From positions 1-64,000 of the forward strand of contig CALRZN010000005.1 in NCBI GenBank assembly GCA_943372645.1: a DNA stretch of 64,000 nucleotides, in the 5' to 3' direction. Under the pieces are notes generated by a model, which had not been told where the DNA came from, did no database searches, and worked only from the letters and a program-made list of their open reading frames with translations. Made by a program: the position numbers and the translations under genes. Source of the stretch: VBWE01 sp943372645. Its GTDB lineage: Bacteria > Bacteroidota > Bacteroidia > Palsa-965. Below, piece by piece: positions 25,352-34,033 of the stretch (its first letter is position 1; each line of letters starts with the position of its first letter).

Positions 25352-27457
25352 GTGTCGAACAGCGTACTTGATACACCCATTGAATTTCTGAAAGGCGTAG
25401 GGCCCGAGCGCGCGAAAATTCTGAAAAGCGAGATCGGGGTAAACACCTGCGGCGACCTGCTGCGCTGGTATCCGTTCCGGTATGTTGACCGCACCCGTTT
25501 TTACAAAGCCCGCGAAATAAACGCCGACATGCCGTATGTGCAGCTGCGCGGACAGATTACGCAGGTGCAGGTGCTGGGCAAACAGCGACAGCAACGCATG
25601 GTGGCCATGTTCCGCGACGACAGCGGTTCGCTTGAACTCGTGTGGTTCCAGGGCGTGAAATGGCTGGCCGGGAAATTCAAACCGAATACAGAATACGTGG
25701 TGTTCGGAAAACCGACGGTGTTCAACGGCAAAATGAACATGGCCCACCCCGAGGTGGAAGAAGTGAACGAAGAAAATCTGCGACGCAGCAGCGCACTGCA
25801 GCCTGTTTATCCCGCCACCGAAAAACTGAAAGCAAAAGGCCTCGATTCAAAAGGCATCATGAAGCTGCAGAAGGTGTTATACCCGCAGCTCGAAGGCAAT
25901 ATTCCCGAAACCATTCCCGATTACCTCGTACACCAATTGCAATTGCTGTCGCGGGAACAGGCGCTGAAAAACATTCACTTCCCTTCGGGCGAAGCGATTC
26001 TGAAACAGGCTGAAAACCGGCTGAAGTTTGAGGAATTTCTCATCATCCAGTTGCGCCTGCTGCGAATCAGGAGTCAGCGCAAGATCAATTTCCGTGGCAA
26101 CGTGTTTGAAAAGGTCGGCGATTTTTTCAATACGTTTTATGAAAAACACCTGCCGTTTCCGCTCACGGGTGCGCAGAAACGTGTGATCAAAGAAATACGC
26201 CGCGATCTCGGTTCGGGCAAACAGATGAACCGGTTGCTGCAGGGCGATGTGGGCAGCGGCAAAACAGTGGTTGCATTGCTGTGTATGCTCATCGCCAACG
26301 ATAACGGGTTCCAGGCCTGCCTCATGGCGCCTACGGAAATCCTGGCCACACAACACTACCATTCGCTGCGCCAACTGCTTGGTGATATGTGGGTGAATGT
26401 GGGTCTGCTTACCGGCAGCACAAAAACATCAGAACGCAAACGCCTGCACGAACAGCTGCGCAACGGGACGATGCACATCCTCATCGGCACACACGCGCTC
26501 ATTGAAGATGAAGTGCAGTTTCAGCAACTCGGTTTTGTGGTGATTGACGAGCAGCACCGGTTCGGTGTGGAGCAACGTTCGAAACTGTGGCGCAAAAGCC
26601 TCACGCCTCCGCACGTACTCGTAATGACCGCCACGCCCATTCCGCGCACACTGGCGATGACGCTGTACGGTGATCTAGATACGTCCATCATTGACGAACT
26701 GCCGCCGGGCCGTAAACCGATAAAAACCATTCACAGCAACGATACACAACGCCTGCGCATTTTTGGTTTTATAGAAGAACAGATTGCCGAAGGCCGGCAG
26801 ATCTACATCGTTTACCCGCTCATCAACGAGTCGGAGAAAATGGATTACAAAGACCTGATGGATGGTTTTGAAAGTATCTCGCGCCGTTTTCCGTTGCCGA
26901 AATACAAAGTAAGTATTGTACACGGGCAGATGAAAGCGGCCGAGAAGGAAATGGAAATGCAGCGCTTTGTAAAAGGTGAAACCAATATTATGGTTGCCAC
27001 CACGGTAATTGAAGTAGGTGTAAACGTACCCAATGCTTCGGTGATGGTTATTGAAAGCGCCGAACGTTTTGGACTCTCGCAGCTGCACCAGTTGCGCGGG
27101 CGCGTGGGGCGCGGTGCCGATCAGTCGTTTTGTATTCTGATGACCGGCGAAAAAATAAGCAACGATTCGCGCCTGCGGATGCGTACGATGGTAGAAACCA
27201 ACGACGGGTTTAAAATTGCCGAAGTCGATTTAAAGCTGCGCGGTCCCGGCGACCTCGAAGGCACGCAGCAGAGCGGCCTGATGGGACTGCGCATCGCCGA
27301 CATCACCGCCGACGCCGAACTGCTGCAGCAGGCACGCGTGGTAGCTTCTGATATTCTCGATAAAGATCCGAAATTAGAACAGCCGCAAAATAAGTTATTG
27401 GTGGAGTTGCTGAATAAAGAGCTGAAAGACCAGGTGAACTGGAGTAGAATAGCTTAG
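25352..27457 (+). CDS. recG: ATP-dependent DNA helicase RecG
   Basis: This 701-residue helicase remodels stalled replication forks and branched DNA. The N-terminal wedge/OB domain covers residues about 1-230 (VLDTPIEFLKGVGPERAKIL, WYPFRYVDRT). The helicase core has Walker A GDVGSGKT (Lys304) and the motif II box DEQH (399-402). MTATPIPRTLAMTLYGDLD, VVEVG-type motif V and the C-terminal QLHQLRGRVGRG are also visible. Length and motifs are standard. The start is the GTG at 25352. Confidence 0.95.
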   Translation: MSNSVLDTPIEFLKGVGPERAKILKSEIGVNTCGDLLRWYPFRYVDRTRFYKAREINADMPYVQLRGQITQVQVLGKQRQQRMVAMFRDDSGSLELVWFQGVKWLAGKFKPNTEYVVFGKPTVFNGKMNMAHPEVEEVNEENLRRSSALQPVYPATEKLKAKGLDSKGIMKLQKVLYPQLEGNIPETIPDYLVHQLQLLSREQALKNIHFPSGEAILKQAENRLKFEEFLIIQLRLLRIRSQRKINFRGNVFEKVGDFFNTFYEKHLPFPLTGAQKRVIKEIRRDLGSGKQMNRLLQGDVGSGKTVVALLCMLIANDNGFQACLMAPTEILATQHYHSLRQLLGDMWVNVGLLTGSTKTSERKRLHEQLRNGTMHILIGTHALIEDEVQFQQLGFVVIDEQHRFGVEQRSKLWRKSLTPPHVLVMTATPIPRTLAMTLYGDLDTSIIDELPPGRKPIKTIHSNDTQRLRIFGFIEEQIAEGRQIYIVYPLINESEKMDYKDLMDGFESISRRFPLPKYKVSIVHGQMKAAEKEMEMQRFVKGETNIMVATTVIEVGVNVPNASVMVIESAERFGLSQLHQLRGRVGRGADQSFCILMTGEKISNDSRLRMRTMVETNDGFKIAEVDLKLRGPGDLEGTQQSGLMGLRIADITADAELLQQARVVASDILDKDPKLEQPQNKLLVELLNKELKDQVNWSRIA

Positions 27458-27495
27458 TGTAAAATTCCTCCGCTGCGCTCCGGAATGGTTTGTTT

Positions 27496-27563
27496 CAGGC
27501 ATTAGTCATCAGGCATTAGGTAATAGGTAATAGGAATGCCTAATGCCTGATGACTAATGCCTG
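27496..27563. repeat. Perfect 25-bp inverted repeat between convergent genes
   Basis: The arms at 27496-27520 and 27539-27563 are perfectly complementary. They consist of two GGCATTAG units around a TCATCA/TGATGA core, with an 18-base loop of TAATAGG-like repeats. The hairpin lies between recG and the convergent lipoprotein gene, where it could act as a bidirectional terminator, but it has no T tract. No transposase is present. Confidence 0.8.
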
Positions 27564-27626
27564 GTATGCTACTTTTCTAAATAAATCAGAAAGTGGAAAA
27601 GGAGTTACGTATTCCGTCGAAGATCG

Positions 27627-28022
27627 TTATTCAACGCGCAGTTTAATCTCTACCGACGTAATGGTTCCGTCATCATCGTTCACGTTAAAAATCCAGCGTT
27701 CGTTGCCGGGCGTGCTGCGGGTGGTGAAGGTGTACACTTTTTCGAAATAGCTGGCTTCTTCGCCCGAAACGTATTTTTTATAAATGAGGCGTGGCAGGCT
27801 GGCGCCGTCGTAGGCGTATTCCACATAAAACAGGTTCATGTCAATGTCTGTTTTTGTAGCTGCGGTGCGTACGGTGATGGTTTGGTTGGTGCCCACAATG
27901 GCATCGCCGGAGATGAGCCCGTTGCCGCTTTTCAGTTCCACGTAAGGCCCGATGGGAAGTTCTTCCTTACAGGCAGAAAGCAGGACGGTACTGAAACAAA
28001 GGAACAGGAAAATGCGGCGCAT
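27627..28022 (-). CDS. Hypothetical lipoprotein
   Basis: This 131-residue protein starts at the ATG at 28022 (MRRIFLFLCFSTVLLSACKEE), where a lipoprotein signal with lipobox LSAC begins. The longer frame adds a Pro-rich shadow. The mature part is beta-rich with VYTFTTRSTPGNERWIFNVN. No family is recognised. It follows the lipoprotein at 28030 by 7 bases, so the two are one operon. Confidence 0.65.
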   Translation of the reverse strand: MRRIFLFLCFSTVLLSACKEELPIGPYVELKSGNGLISGDAIVGTNQTITVRTAATKTDIDMNLFYVEYAYDGASLPRLIYKKYVSGEEASYFEKVYTFTTRSTPGNERWIFNVNDDDGTITSVEIKLRVE

Positions 28023-28029
28023 AGTTTTT

Positions 28030-28449
28030 TTATTGGCGGGTGAGGGTTGCGGTGCAGGTATCAATGGTGCCGGAACCGAGATCAACGTAATAGGTGAGCG
28101 TGATGCTGTTGTTACTTACCATGGTTCCCGAGCCGTGCAGTTGTTTGCCGTTGTACAGTTGCGACGGAATGGTAACCGTGCTGCCGCTGATTTCTGCTTT
28201 GGCTTTGTTCGCAAATCCAACGTTGTAAAAGTTTTCCATTTCCACCTGGTTGGTTACCGAAGTGGATTTATTGATATCAATATTGAACGTGGAATTCTGA
28301 CTCTGGGTGCTGTTTTCGGCACAACTCCAGGCCGCCACAAATTTATCGCGGTCGTCGGTGGGTTCGGTTGTTTCGTCAGGCTGACAGCCCGGCAAAGCAG
28401 CCGCAAGCAAAAACACCAGCAATGAACCGGGAAGTAATTTTTTCATCAT
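28030..28449 (-). CDS. Hypothetical lipoprotein
   Basis: This 139-residue protein has a lipoprotein signal (MMKKLLPGSLLVFLLAAALP followed by GC). The mature part is a small beta-rich domain with alternating polar/hydrophobic strands (GSTVTIPSQLYNGKQLHGSG, ITLTYYVDLGSG), possibly lipocalin-like; that is a guess. It is the first gene of a two-lipoprotein operon and is divergent from the SprB-type gene. Confidence 0.65.
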   Translation of the reverse strand: MMKKLLPGSLLVFLLAAALPGCQPDETTEPTDDRDKFVAAWSCAENSTQSQNSTFNIDINKSTSVTNQVEMENFYNVGFANKAKAEISGSTVTIPSQLYNGKQLHGSGTMVSNNSITLTYYVDLGSGTIDTCTATLTRQ

Positions 28450-28494
28450 TTTCAGGATTGTATGCCTTACAAATATGCAATTTTCCTGCCACGA

Positions 28495-28524
28495 TTGCAA
28501 AATTCCCCGGTTTTGCTATATTCG
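28495..28524 (+). promoter_or_regulatory. Bacteroidota promoter of the SprB-type gene
   Basis: TTG at 28495, then 19 bases, then TATATTCG (28517-28524). Both elements and the 19-base spacing fit the -33/-7 promoter of Bacteroidota. Transcription would start near 28529, about 27 bases before the ATG. Confidence 0.55.
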
Positions 28525-28555
28525 TAGTGGCAAACCATTTTAAAAAACCAAACAC

Positions 28556-29788
28556 ATGAAAAAAACAACTACGCTTATGCGGCTGTTGCCGCTGTTCTTT
28601 TTGTTGCTTCAATTGCAACTGCGTGCCCAATCGCAACTTACGGTTGTGACAACTTCGGGGCCATCCAACTGTAACTGTAACGGATTTATAGGAGCCTCTG
28701 CTTCGGGCGGAACGGCACCGTATCAGTACAACTGGCAGCCCGGCGGGCAAACCACATCTTTTGTACAGGGTGTTTGTGCCGGTACCTACACGGTATTGGT
28801 AATTGATGCCGCAGGCGGACAGGCAATTGGTGTGGTTACTGTCCAGGGACAGGCCCCGGTAGTTGCAGCTGCAGCAGGCGGAAATATTACAAATTGTTCG
28901 TGTAATGGCACGCTTACAGGAAACGCAAGCGGTGGTACCGGACCCTATACCTTTTTGTGGGTACCCGGCAATTATACGACGGCTGTGGTAACAAACATCT
29001 GCGTTCCCGGCACCTATACGCTTACCGTAACGGATGTGAACGGCTGTGTGGGCACTACTACTGCAAGTATTACGTCAAGCGGCGGGGTAGTTGCAACCGC
29101 ACAAAGCCAGCCCACACAATGCGGGCAGTGCAACGGTTCAGTATCCGGCCTTGCGGCCGCGGGCACACCGCCTTACTCGTACCTCTGGCAGCCGGGCAAT
29201 TATACCACCCAGTATGTGCCGAACCTGTGTGCCGGAACCTACACATTTACAGTAACCGATTCTGTCGGATGCATCGCAACCTACGTTACAACAGTGGCTG
29301 CGTCATCGGGGCCTTCTGTTACCGTTACCACCACACCGGCAACACCAAACTGTACAGGAACAGCAACGGCTAACGTAAGCGGTGGAACAGGACCTTATAC
29401 CTTTGCATGGTGCAACGGATCAACAGCGCAAACCATCGGAAACCTGTGTGTTGGACCCATGTGTATTTGTGTAACGGATGCGCAAGGCTGCACCACCTGT
29501 GATACGGGGTTTGTGGCTCCGTTTACAGGTATCATTATGAATGAAATGGAGAACGTGCTTTCGCTCTATCCGAATCCGGCGAACACTACAATCAGTTATC
29601 AGTTAACAGCTGATTTTGCGCAGGATGCTTATGTGTCTGTTGCTGATATCACCGGCCGCGTGGTGTTTACCGAACCGGCACGTGTGAAAGGCGACATTGC
29701 TGTTACCGGCTGGCCGCAGGGCGTTTATTTTGTAAACGTTATTTCGCCTGCAGGAAAAATCACGAAAAAAATTACGGTTACGAAGTAA
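28556..29788 (+). CDS. Surface protein with SprB-type repeats and T9SS type A sorting domain
   Basis: This 410-residue protein has a signal peptide (ending LQLRAQ). About four tandem SprB-type repeats of roughly 70 residues cover residues 30-315; each has the pattern ASGGTAPYQYNWQPGG, then CAGTYTVLVIDAAG, with Cys residues at regular places. A T9SS type A domain ends the protein (SLYPNPANTTISYQLT, then PQGVYFVNVISPAGKITKK). SprB repeats occur in the gliding adhesin SprB of flavobacteria, where the protein is thousands of residues long. This is a short relative, probably an adhesin-like surface protein. Confidence 0.88.
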   Translation: MKKTTTLMRLLPLFFLLLQLQLRAQSQLTVVTTSGPSNCNCNGFIGASASGGTAPYQYNWQPGGQTTSFVQGVCAGTYTVLVIDAAGGQAIGVVTVQGQAPVVAAAAGGNITNCSCNGTLTGNASGGTGPYTFLWVPGNYTTAVVTNICVPGTYTLTVTDVNGCVGTTTASITSSGGVVATAQSQPTQCGQCNGSVSGLAAAGTPPYSYLWQPGNYTTQYVPNLCAGTYTFTVTDSVGCIATYVTTVAASSGPSVTVTTTPATPNCTGTATANVSGGTGPYTFAWCNGSTAQTIGNLCVGPMCICVTDAQGCTTCDTGFVAPFTGIIMNEMENVLSLYPNPANTTISYQLTADFAQDAYVSVADITGRVVFTEPARVKGDIAVTGWPQGVYFVNVISPAGKITKKITVTK

Positions 29789-29801
29789 GCACCATAAATG
29801 A

Positions 29802-29839
29802 AAAAGCGGCGGATGGTTGTAAAATCATCCGCCGCTTTT
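29802..29839 (+). terminator. Rho-independent terminator after the SprB-type gene
   Basis: AAAAGCGGCGGATG pairs perfectly with CATCCGCCGCTTTT (14 bp) around a 10-base loop. T residues follow. The stem lies 13 bases past the stop codon. Confidence 0.88.
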
Positions 29840-29924
29840 GTTATACTAATGCTATTTCGTGATCTTTATATGTATGGGGTTTAAAATGTATTTGGCAAAA
29901 TGGCCAGCAAATTATATTATCAGA

Positions 29925-30590
29925 TTACTTTGCTGAGGTCAATATTAGCCAATAATGATACAAAACAATACCTTTTTTTTTGAGCCTACTATTATTCGAT
30001 TTGAATTTCGAAACATCACTGTTTTTCAAATCAATCAATAAATCATTTTTGTCCCACACAATAGTGCTGTCTGAATTAGAGATAATGAGATTATCAATCC
30101 ATTTGTTTACTTTATTAAACCAATCAGAGAGTTTTCCTTTTTGAATGTATGCAATCATTCCCCCAAATGGAAGATTCTCGCCATGAACAGATCTTTTAAA
30201 TCGTTCAATTCCTCCAAGGTTACCTTCTACGTATTCTCTTTCTCTGCCATGTCCAGGTGTCGGCAATCTTTTGGCTTCCAAAACAAAAAAGGCATCCTTT
30301 TTAGAAAACTTTAGAAAAATAATTCCAATGTCACTAGATCTTCTACTAGAACTGTATTTAAACTGATTTTTAAAAATAAAGGGTAATTGTTCTTCTCTGT
30401 TTCTCTCTTGGAGAAAGGTGTCCAATAGTTGTGTTATTAAATCTTCCGAAATCATATTCTTGTCAATCTCATTCTTATAAGCTGGAAAATCTTTTAAATT
30501 TTTGTCAAGAAACCCGAAAAGGGATTCATATATTTTAGCTTTGTTAAATAAGGTAATTCCCTTAATAACGTTTTCTCTGTCCTTAAGCAT
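29925..30590 (-). CDS. PD-(D/E)XK-type endonuclease of a restriction-modification module
   Basis: This is a 221-residue protein starting at ATG 30590; the upstream start at 30632 would overlap the methylase. The core SSDIGIIFL then AFFVLEAKRL fits the PD-(D/E)XK nuclease signature: Asp87, then Glu105-x-Lys107. There is no helicase or methylase domain. The methylase stop (TAG) and this start are separated by one base (TAGCATG), so translation is likely coupled. By context it is the restriction subunit. It could instead be a nuclease with another defence role. Base composition is AT-rich like the methylase and unlike the flanks. Confidence 0.7.
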   Translation of the reverse strand: MLKDRENVIKGITLFNKAKIYESLFGFLDKNLKDFPAYKNEIDKNMISEDLITQLLDTFLQERNREEQLPFIFKNQFKYSSSRRSSDIGIIFLKFSKKDAFFVLEAKRLPTPGHGREREYVEGNLGGIERFKRSVHGENLPFGGMIAYIQKGKLSDWFNKVNKWIDNLIISNSDSTIVWDKNDLLIDLKNSDVSKFKSNNSRLKKKGIVLYHYWLILTSAK

Positions 30591-30591
30591 G

Positions 30592-33480
30592 CTATTTTGA
30601 ATCAAGAATTTCATCAAAAGTCTCATCAGCATCTCTCAATGCAATTGATTTAAGCCAATATCGAATTTGCTTAGGCTTAATGATATAAAATTTGTCTTTC
30701 TCATAAAATTTTATTACCGAAATTATTCTTAAGCTTCCCCTGCTATTCCTATTCAATAAACCTTCAATAAATTGTGTTGACTTTGAAATGGATACGATTT
30801 CGGCAGAGTATTGCTTTTTTGTATTGTATTCAAACTGACAACCATAATATTCATTCGTAGAGAAAATTTTCTTAAGCCTTACCTTTTTTTCCCCTTCTTG
30901 ATAAATTGAGTTTAGTGCTTTACAGTATACATTGCCATATTCATTATCAATAAGGTTAATGTCCATGACTCGGTTGATTTTAGCATTTTCACCTTTAGAT
31001 AACATTTCTATAAAATAATTATTCACGTCGTCGCGAATTATCTTTTCACTATATGTAAGATTAAGTTCTTTAGGATCCGTTGGAAATGGCAGATTGTATA
31101 TATCTTCGGCTAATAGAGTTGAAATTGATCTGCTTATTGCTGATCTTGAACTTGTTGCGGTAATGTAAAATCTATAAGTTGAGTTGTTTTCCTTGAAAGA
31201 GCGAATAATTGATTTAAGGGAATCTATTTTGTTTGAAGGTGCATGAATCCCAATAATCTCATTTCTAAAAGTAAGATACCTATCAGAGAGTGCTATTGGA
31301 ATATTTTTTTTACCAATTGATTTTTTTATGAGAATATGTGGGGCTCGAAATATGATTTCCTTACTCTTATCCTTAAACAATATTTCGTTTTGAATTTCTG
31401 TTTTTCCAATACCTTGGTCAGTAAAATGCTTATCAATAACAGTATGATGTCCTGTTATATAATGAGCAATATGTTTTTTATTTTTTTTTCCTATAATATA
31501 TCCTTGTCCAAAATCCCATTCGTTTTCTTTCTTTTGACTCATTAGATATTGCTTCAGAGTTCTCACATTGGACAGTCTGTTAACTAAGTCAACAATTCGG
31601 CCACCACCTAATAGATTAGCTTTCCATATGTGTTTATCACTTGTTGCATCCTCTTTGCTTACCCAGTGAAAATCATAATGATCAATTTCAAAAAAAATCT
31701 TCTCTCGGGACGATTTTGTTCTTCTGGCAGTTATATGCGCTATTTTATTATCGTCAGGGTGTGTTTTTTCTGCGAATAATGCCGCTACAGCAACATTGGC
31801 TTTGCCAAATAAAACAGAACTTAGATGTGTAAAATCCAAAACCTGTTGTATGTTGTAATTTTTAAAAAAATAATTTCGAAAATCAAGAGTATCGTTATAT
31901 AATAACGGGCCAGATGGAAGAATTAGACATAATTTGCCCGTTGGCTTTAGTAAATTCATTGCTTTATCCAGATAAAGTAATGCGATTTGATTTTGTGGGA
32001 TCTTGAACTTTATTTCGAGATTATACCGATTAATTAATGCCTGAAAATTATCTTTTGTTAGCTCGTCAAAAGGGGGATTACCTATAACCAAATCGAAATC
32101 TTCATGGTTATTATTTATGTAGTTAAAGAAATCGTCAAAGAGAATATTCTCTGAAAGGTCATCGAACTTTAGCTCAGTCCAAATCTGTTTTGGAGTTAAC
32201 ATGTCACATAACGCTAGGGCAAGACTGAAAATGGTAAGCCTTGTCGCATCCTCTTTTATATCTACACCATAGATTGAATGTTTCAAAACTGCTTTCAGTG
32301 TTCTTAGCGTTGGTTTTGGCAAATTCCCTTTGCCGCCAGCTTCGAGATATTTACTATATCTCCACCATTCAATTAGCCTTTTGTAGGCTTTGACTAAGAA
32401 AATGCCAGACCCACAGCTTCCATCAATCAGACGGAAATTAGCAATAGGGTTATCTATTGGAAGAGCTTCATCGACTAATAAATTCACAAGAAAATCGGGG
32501 GTATACACTACATCTTTATTCTCTTTGCCCAAGAACTCTTCATATACACTACTTATTAATTCTACAGGCAAATGAGCAAATGAGTATAACCTCCATAAGA
32601 CAAATTGAGTGTTTTTGTTATTACCATCTAAATAATCAGCTAGGTTCGAAAGGTCAGTTTTTTTAATTAGGTCGATTTCATTTTGATCATTCCATTCAAA
32701 TACTTTACCATTGAAATGTGTGCTGAGTTTTTCGAATAATTCAATAATCTTTCCCTTTTTTCTTAAAATTTCGCAAAAGTCCTTTGTCCCAAATTGACTT
32801 TGAAAAAAAGTTTTGGCAAACATACTTTCTCCATCTGTACCTCTTTCTTCGAGGTATTTAACAAGGATGCATAACACCAGTAATTTGTGGGCAGTTGGTT
32901 TGGGAAGCCCGCTATCTTTTATGAATTTGGTTCTAATTTTTTTTAAGCCTTCTATTAAATCTTGATATGCAGAAGTATTTGACAAGAAACGTTCTTTGTT
33001 TTCGTTTAGCTCCCAAAAGGTTCCATTGTCTAACAGTCTTGATGAGTACTGTTTGATAGCCTCTGCCGCAAAATCAATACTTTCGATTGGCGAGGAAAAG
33101 ATTTCATTGTTATTATAAGCAACAGGTTTGCGAGAATCGTAAAAGATAATTTTAGACTTATTTATGACTATAAAAAGAGGAATTATGCAACTACTCCATA
33201 AGAATTTATGTATTTGGGCGATATCAGACTCATTAAGTTTGTCAGAAGTGTTGTCGTAAATATATGCCTGAGCAATTGGCGATCTGTTGTCCTCAAATCT
33301 GCGTATGTATACAGCATCTGCCATATATATTTTAGCAGCTTCGAGAATAAATATTTCTTTAGCCAGATATGTGTTTTTGCCAAAATCAGTGGTTAACAAA
33401 AGGTTATATTCCTTTGATAGGTCACTTTCAAAGTTCAATAAATCTATTCCCTCTTTAAATTTGTCTGATGGCTTCAGCAT
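30592..33480 (-). CDS. N6-adenine DNA methyltransferase (Eco57I/type IIG-like) with C-terminal specificity region
   Basis: This is a 962-residue protein. The N-terminal 330 residues include a conserved-looking segment (AVYIRRFEDNRSPIAQAYIY, then SDIAQIHKFLWS) seen in large methylases of type IIG-like systems. The methylase core has the AdoMet motif DGSCGSGIF (353-361) and the N6-adenine catalytic motif NPPF (468-471). After about residue 640 the sequence resembles a TaqI-type target-recognition and helical region (GHHTVIDKHF, SRSAISRSISTLL, NLPFPTD). I see no nuclease motif inside it; the small downstream gene supplies that. The composition is strongly AT-rich, which suggests acquisition by transfer. 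Confidence 0.85.
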   Translation of the reverse strand: MLKPSDKFKEGIDLLNFESDLSKEYNLLLTTDFGKNTYLAKEIFILEAAKIYMADAVYIRRFEDNRSPIAQAYIYDNTSDKLNESDIAQIHKFLWSSCIIPLFIVINKSKIIFYDSRKPVAYNNNEIFSSPIESIDFAAEAIKQYSSRLLDNGTFWELNENKERFLSNTSAYQDLIEGLKKIRTKFIKDSGLPKPTAHKLLVLCILVKYLEERGTDGESMFAKTFFQSQFGTKDFCEILRKKGKIIELFEKLSTHFNGKVFEWNDQNEIDLIKKTDLSNLADYLDGNNKNTQFVLWRLYSFAHLPVELISSVYEEFLGKENKDVVYTPDFLVNLLVDEALPIDNPIANFRLIDGSCGSGIFLVKAYKRLIEWWRYSKYLEAGGKGNLPKPTLRTLKAVLKHSIYGVDIKEDATRLTIFSLALALCDMLTPKQIWTELKFDDLSENILFDDFFNYINNNHEDFDLVIGNPPFDELTKDNFQALINRYNLEIKFKIPQNQIALLYLDKAMNLLKPTGKLCLILPSGPLLYNDTLDFRNYFFKNYNIQQVLDFTHLSSVLFGKANVAVAALFAEKTHPDDNKIAHITARRTKSSREKIFFEIDHYDFHWVSKEDATSDKHIWKANLLGGGRIVDLVNRLSNVRTLKQYLMSQKKENEWDFGQGYIIGKKNKKHIAHYITGHHTVIDKHFTDQGIGKTEIQNEILFKDKSKEIIFRAPHILIKKSIGKKNIPIALSDRYLTFRNEIIGIHAPSNKIDSLKSIIRSFKENNSTYRFYITATSSRSAISRSISTLLAEDIYNLPFPTDPKELNLTYSEKIIRDDVNNYFIEMLSKGENAKINRVMDINLIDNEYGNVYCKALNSIYQEGEKKVRLKKIFSTNEYYGCQFEYNTKKQYSAEIVSISKSTQFIEGLLNRNSRGSLRIISVIKFYEKDKFYIIKPKQIRYWLKSIALRDADETFDEILDSK

Positions 33481-33484
33481 TTTA

Positions 33485-33492
33485 CAAATATA
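33485..33492 (-). promoter_or_regulatory. -7 box abutting the methylase start
   Basis: Read on the minus strand, TATATTTG is an exact TAnnTTTG match and ends only 4 bases before the ATG. A transcript from it would be leaderless or nearly so. Confidence 0.4.
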
Positions 33493-33616
33493 ACAATTCT
33501 TATAACTGGCTTTCCACTTGACTAGGCCAAGTATTTTTTGAGATATTATCCATTTGTATCTATTTTACTGGTGTAGTTGGAGTTTAAAACAGTTATATTC
33601 AAAATATTTTAAGAAA

Positions 33617-34024
33617 CTATCTTTTATTGCTTAACCTCTTTTCCGATTGATCACATCGGAATTCTTCATCATACGCCACAAACATATTCAACCAGATGTT
33701 GCGCGACCAGCGGAAAATGAGCGGGAACATGACTACCACTACGCCGAATGTGATGAGGGAAATGGAAAACACATCGAGGTGCAAACCCCAGTACAGCAGG
33801 CCGATGAGCGGAATCACCAGCGCCACTGAAAGGCCGTAACTTACATACATGGCCCCGTAATAAAACCCGGTTTCGAGTTCATAACGCTGCCCGCAGCACG
33901 AGCATGTTTTGTGCATGCGTGTGAGTTTCGACAGGTGAAACGCGTTGTTGTCTTCGTACAGGTTGCCGCAGTTGCAGCGCGGACATTTCGAGTAAAAAAT
34001 ACTGTAGAGTTTGCCGGATGCCAT
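33617..34024 (-). CDS. DUF983 domain membrane protein
   Basis: This 135-residue protein fits DUF983: an N-terminal zinc-ribbon-like part (KCPRCNCGNLYE, CSCCGQRYELETGFYYGAMY) followed by two membrane helices (YGLSVALVIPLIGLLYWG, ISLITFGVVVVMFPLIF) and RWSRNIWLNMFV. The gene starts 9 bases after the urocanate hydratase stop and is probably co-transcribed with it. The function is unknown. Confidence 0.85.
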   Translation of the reverse strand: MASGKLYSIFYSKCPRCNCGNLYEDNNAFHLSKLTRMHKTCSCCGQRYELETGFYYGAMYVSYGLSVALVIPLIGLLYWGLHLDVFSISLITFGVVVVMFPLIFRWSRNIWLNMFVAYDEEFRCDQSEKRLSNKR

Positions 34025-34033
34025 TGTGCGTTA

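Noticed and set aside
29876..33589. Possible direct repeats (GGGGTTTAAAA / GGAGTTTAAAA) as attachment sites of the restriction island
   Set aside because: Eleven bases with a mismatch in AT-rich DNA is within chance expectation. It is mentioned only as a lead and not listed as a feature.
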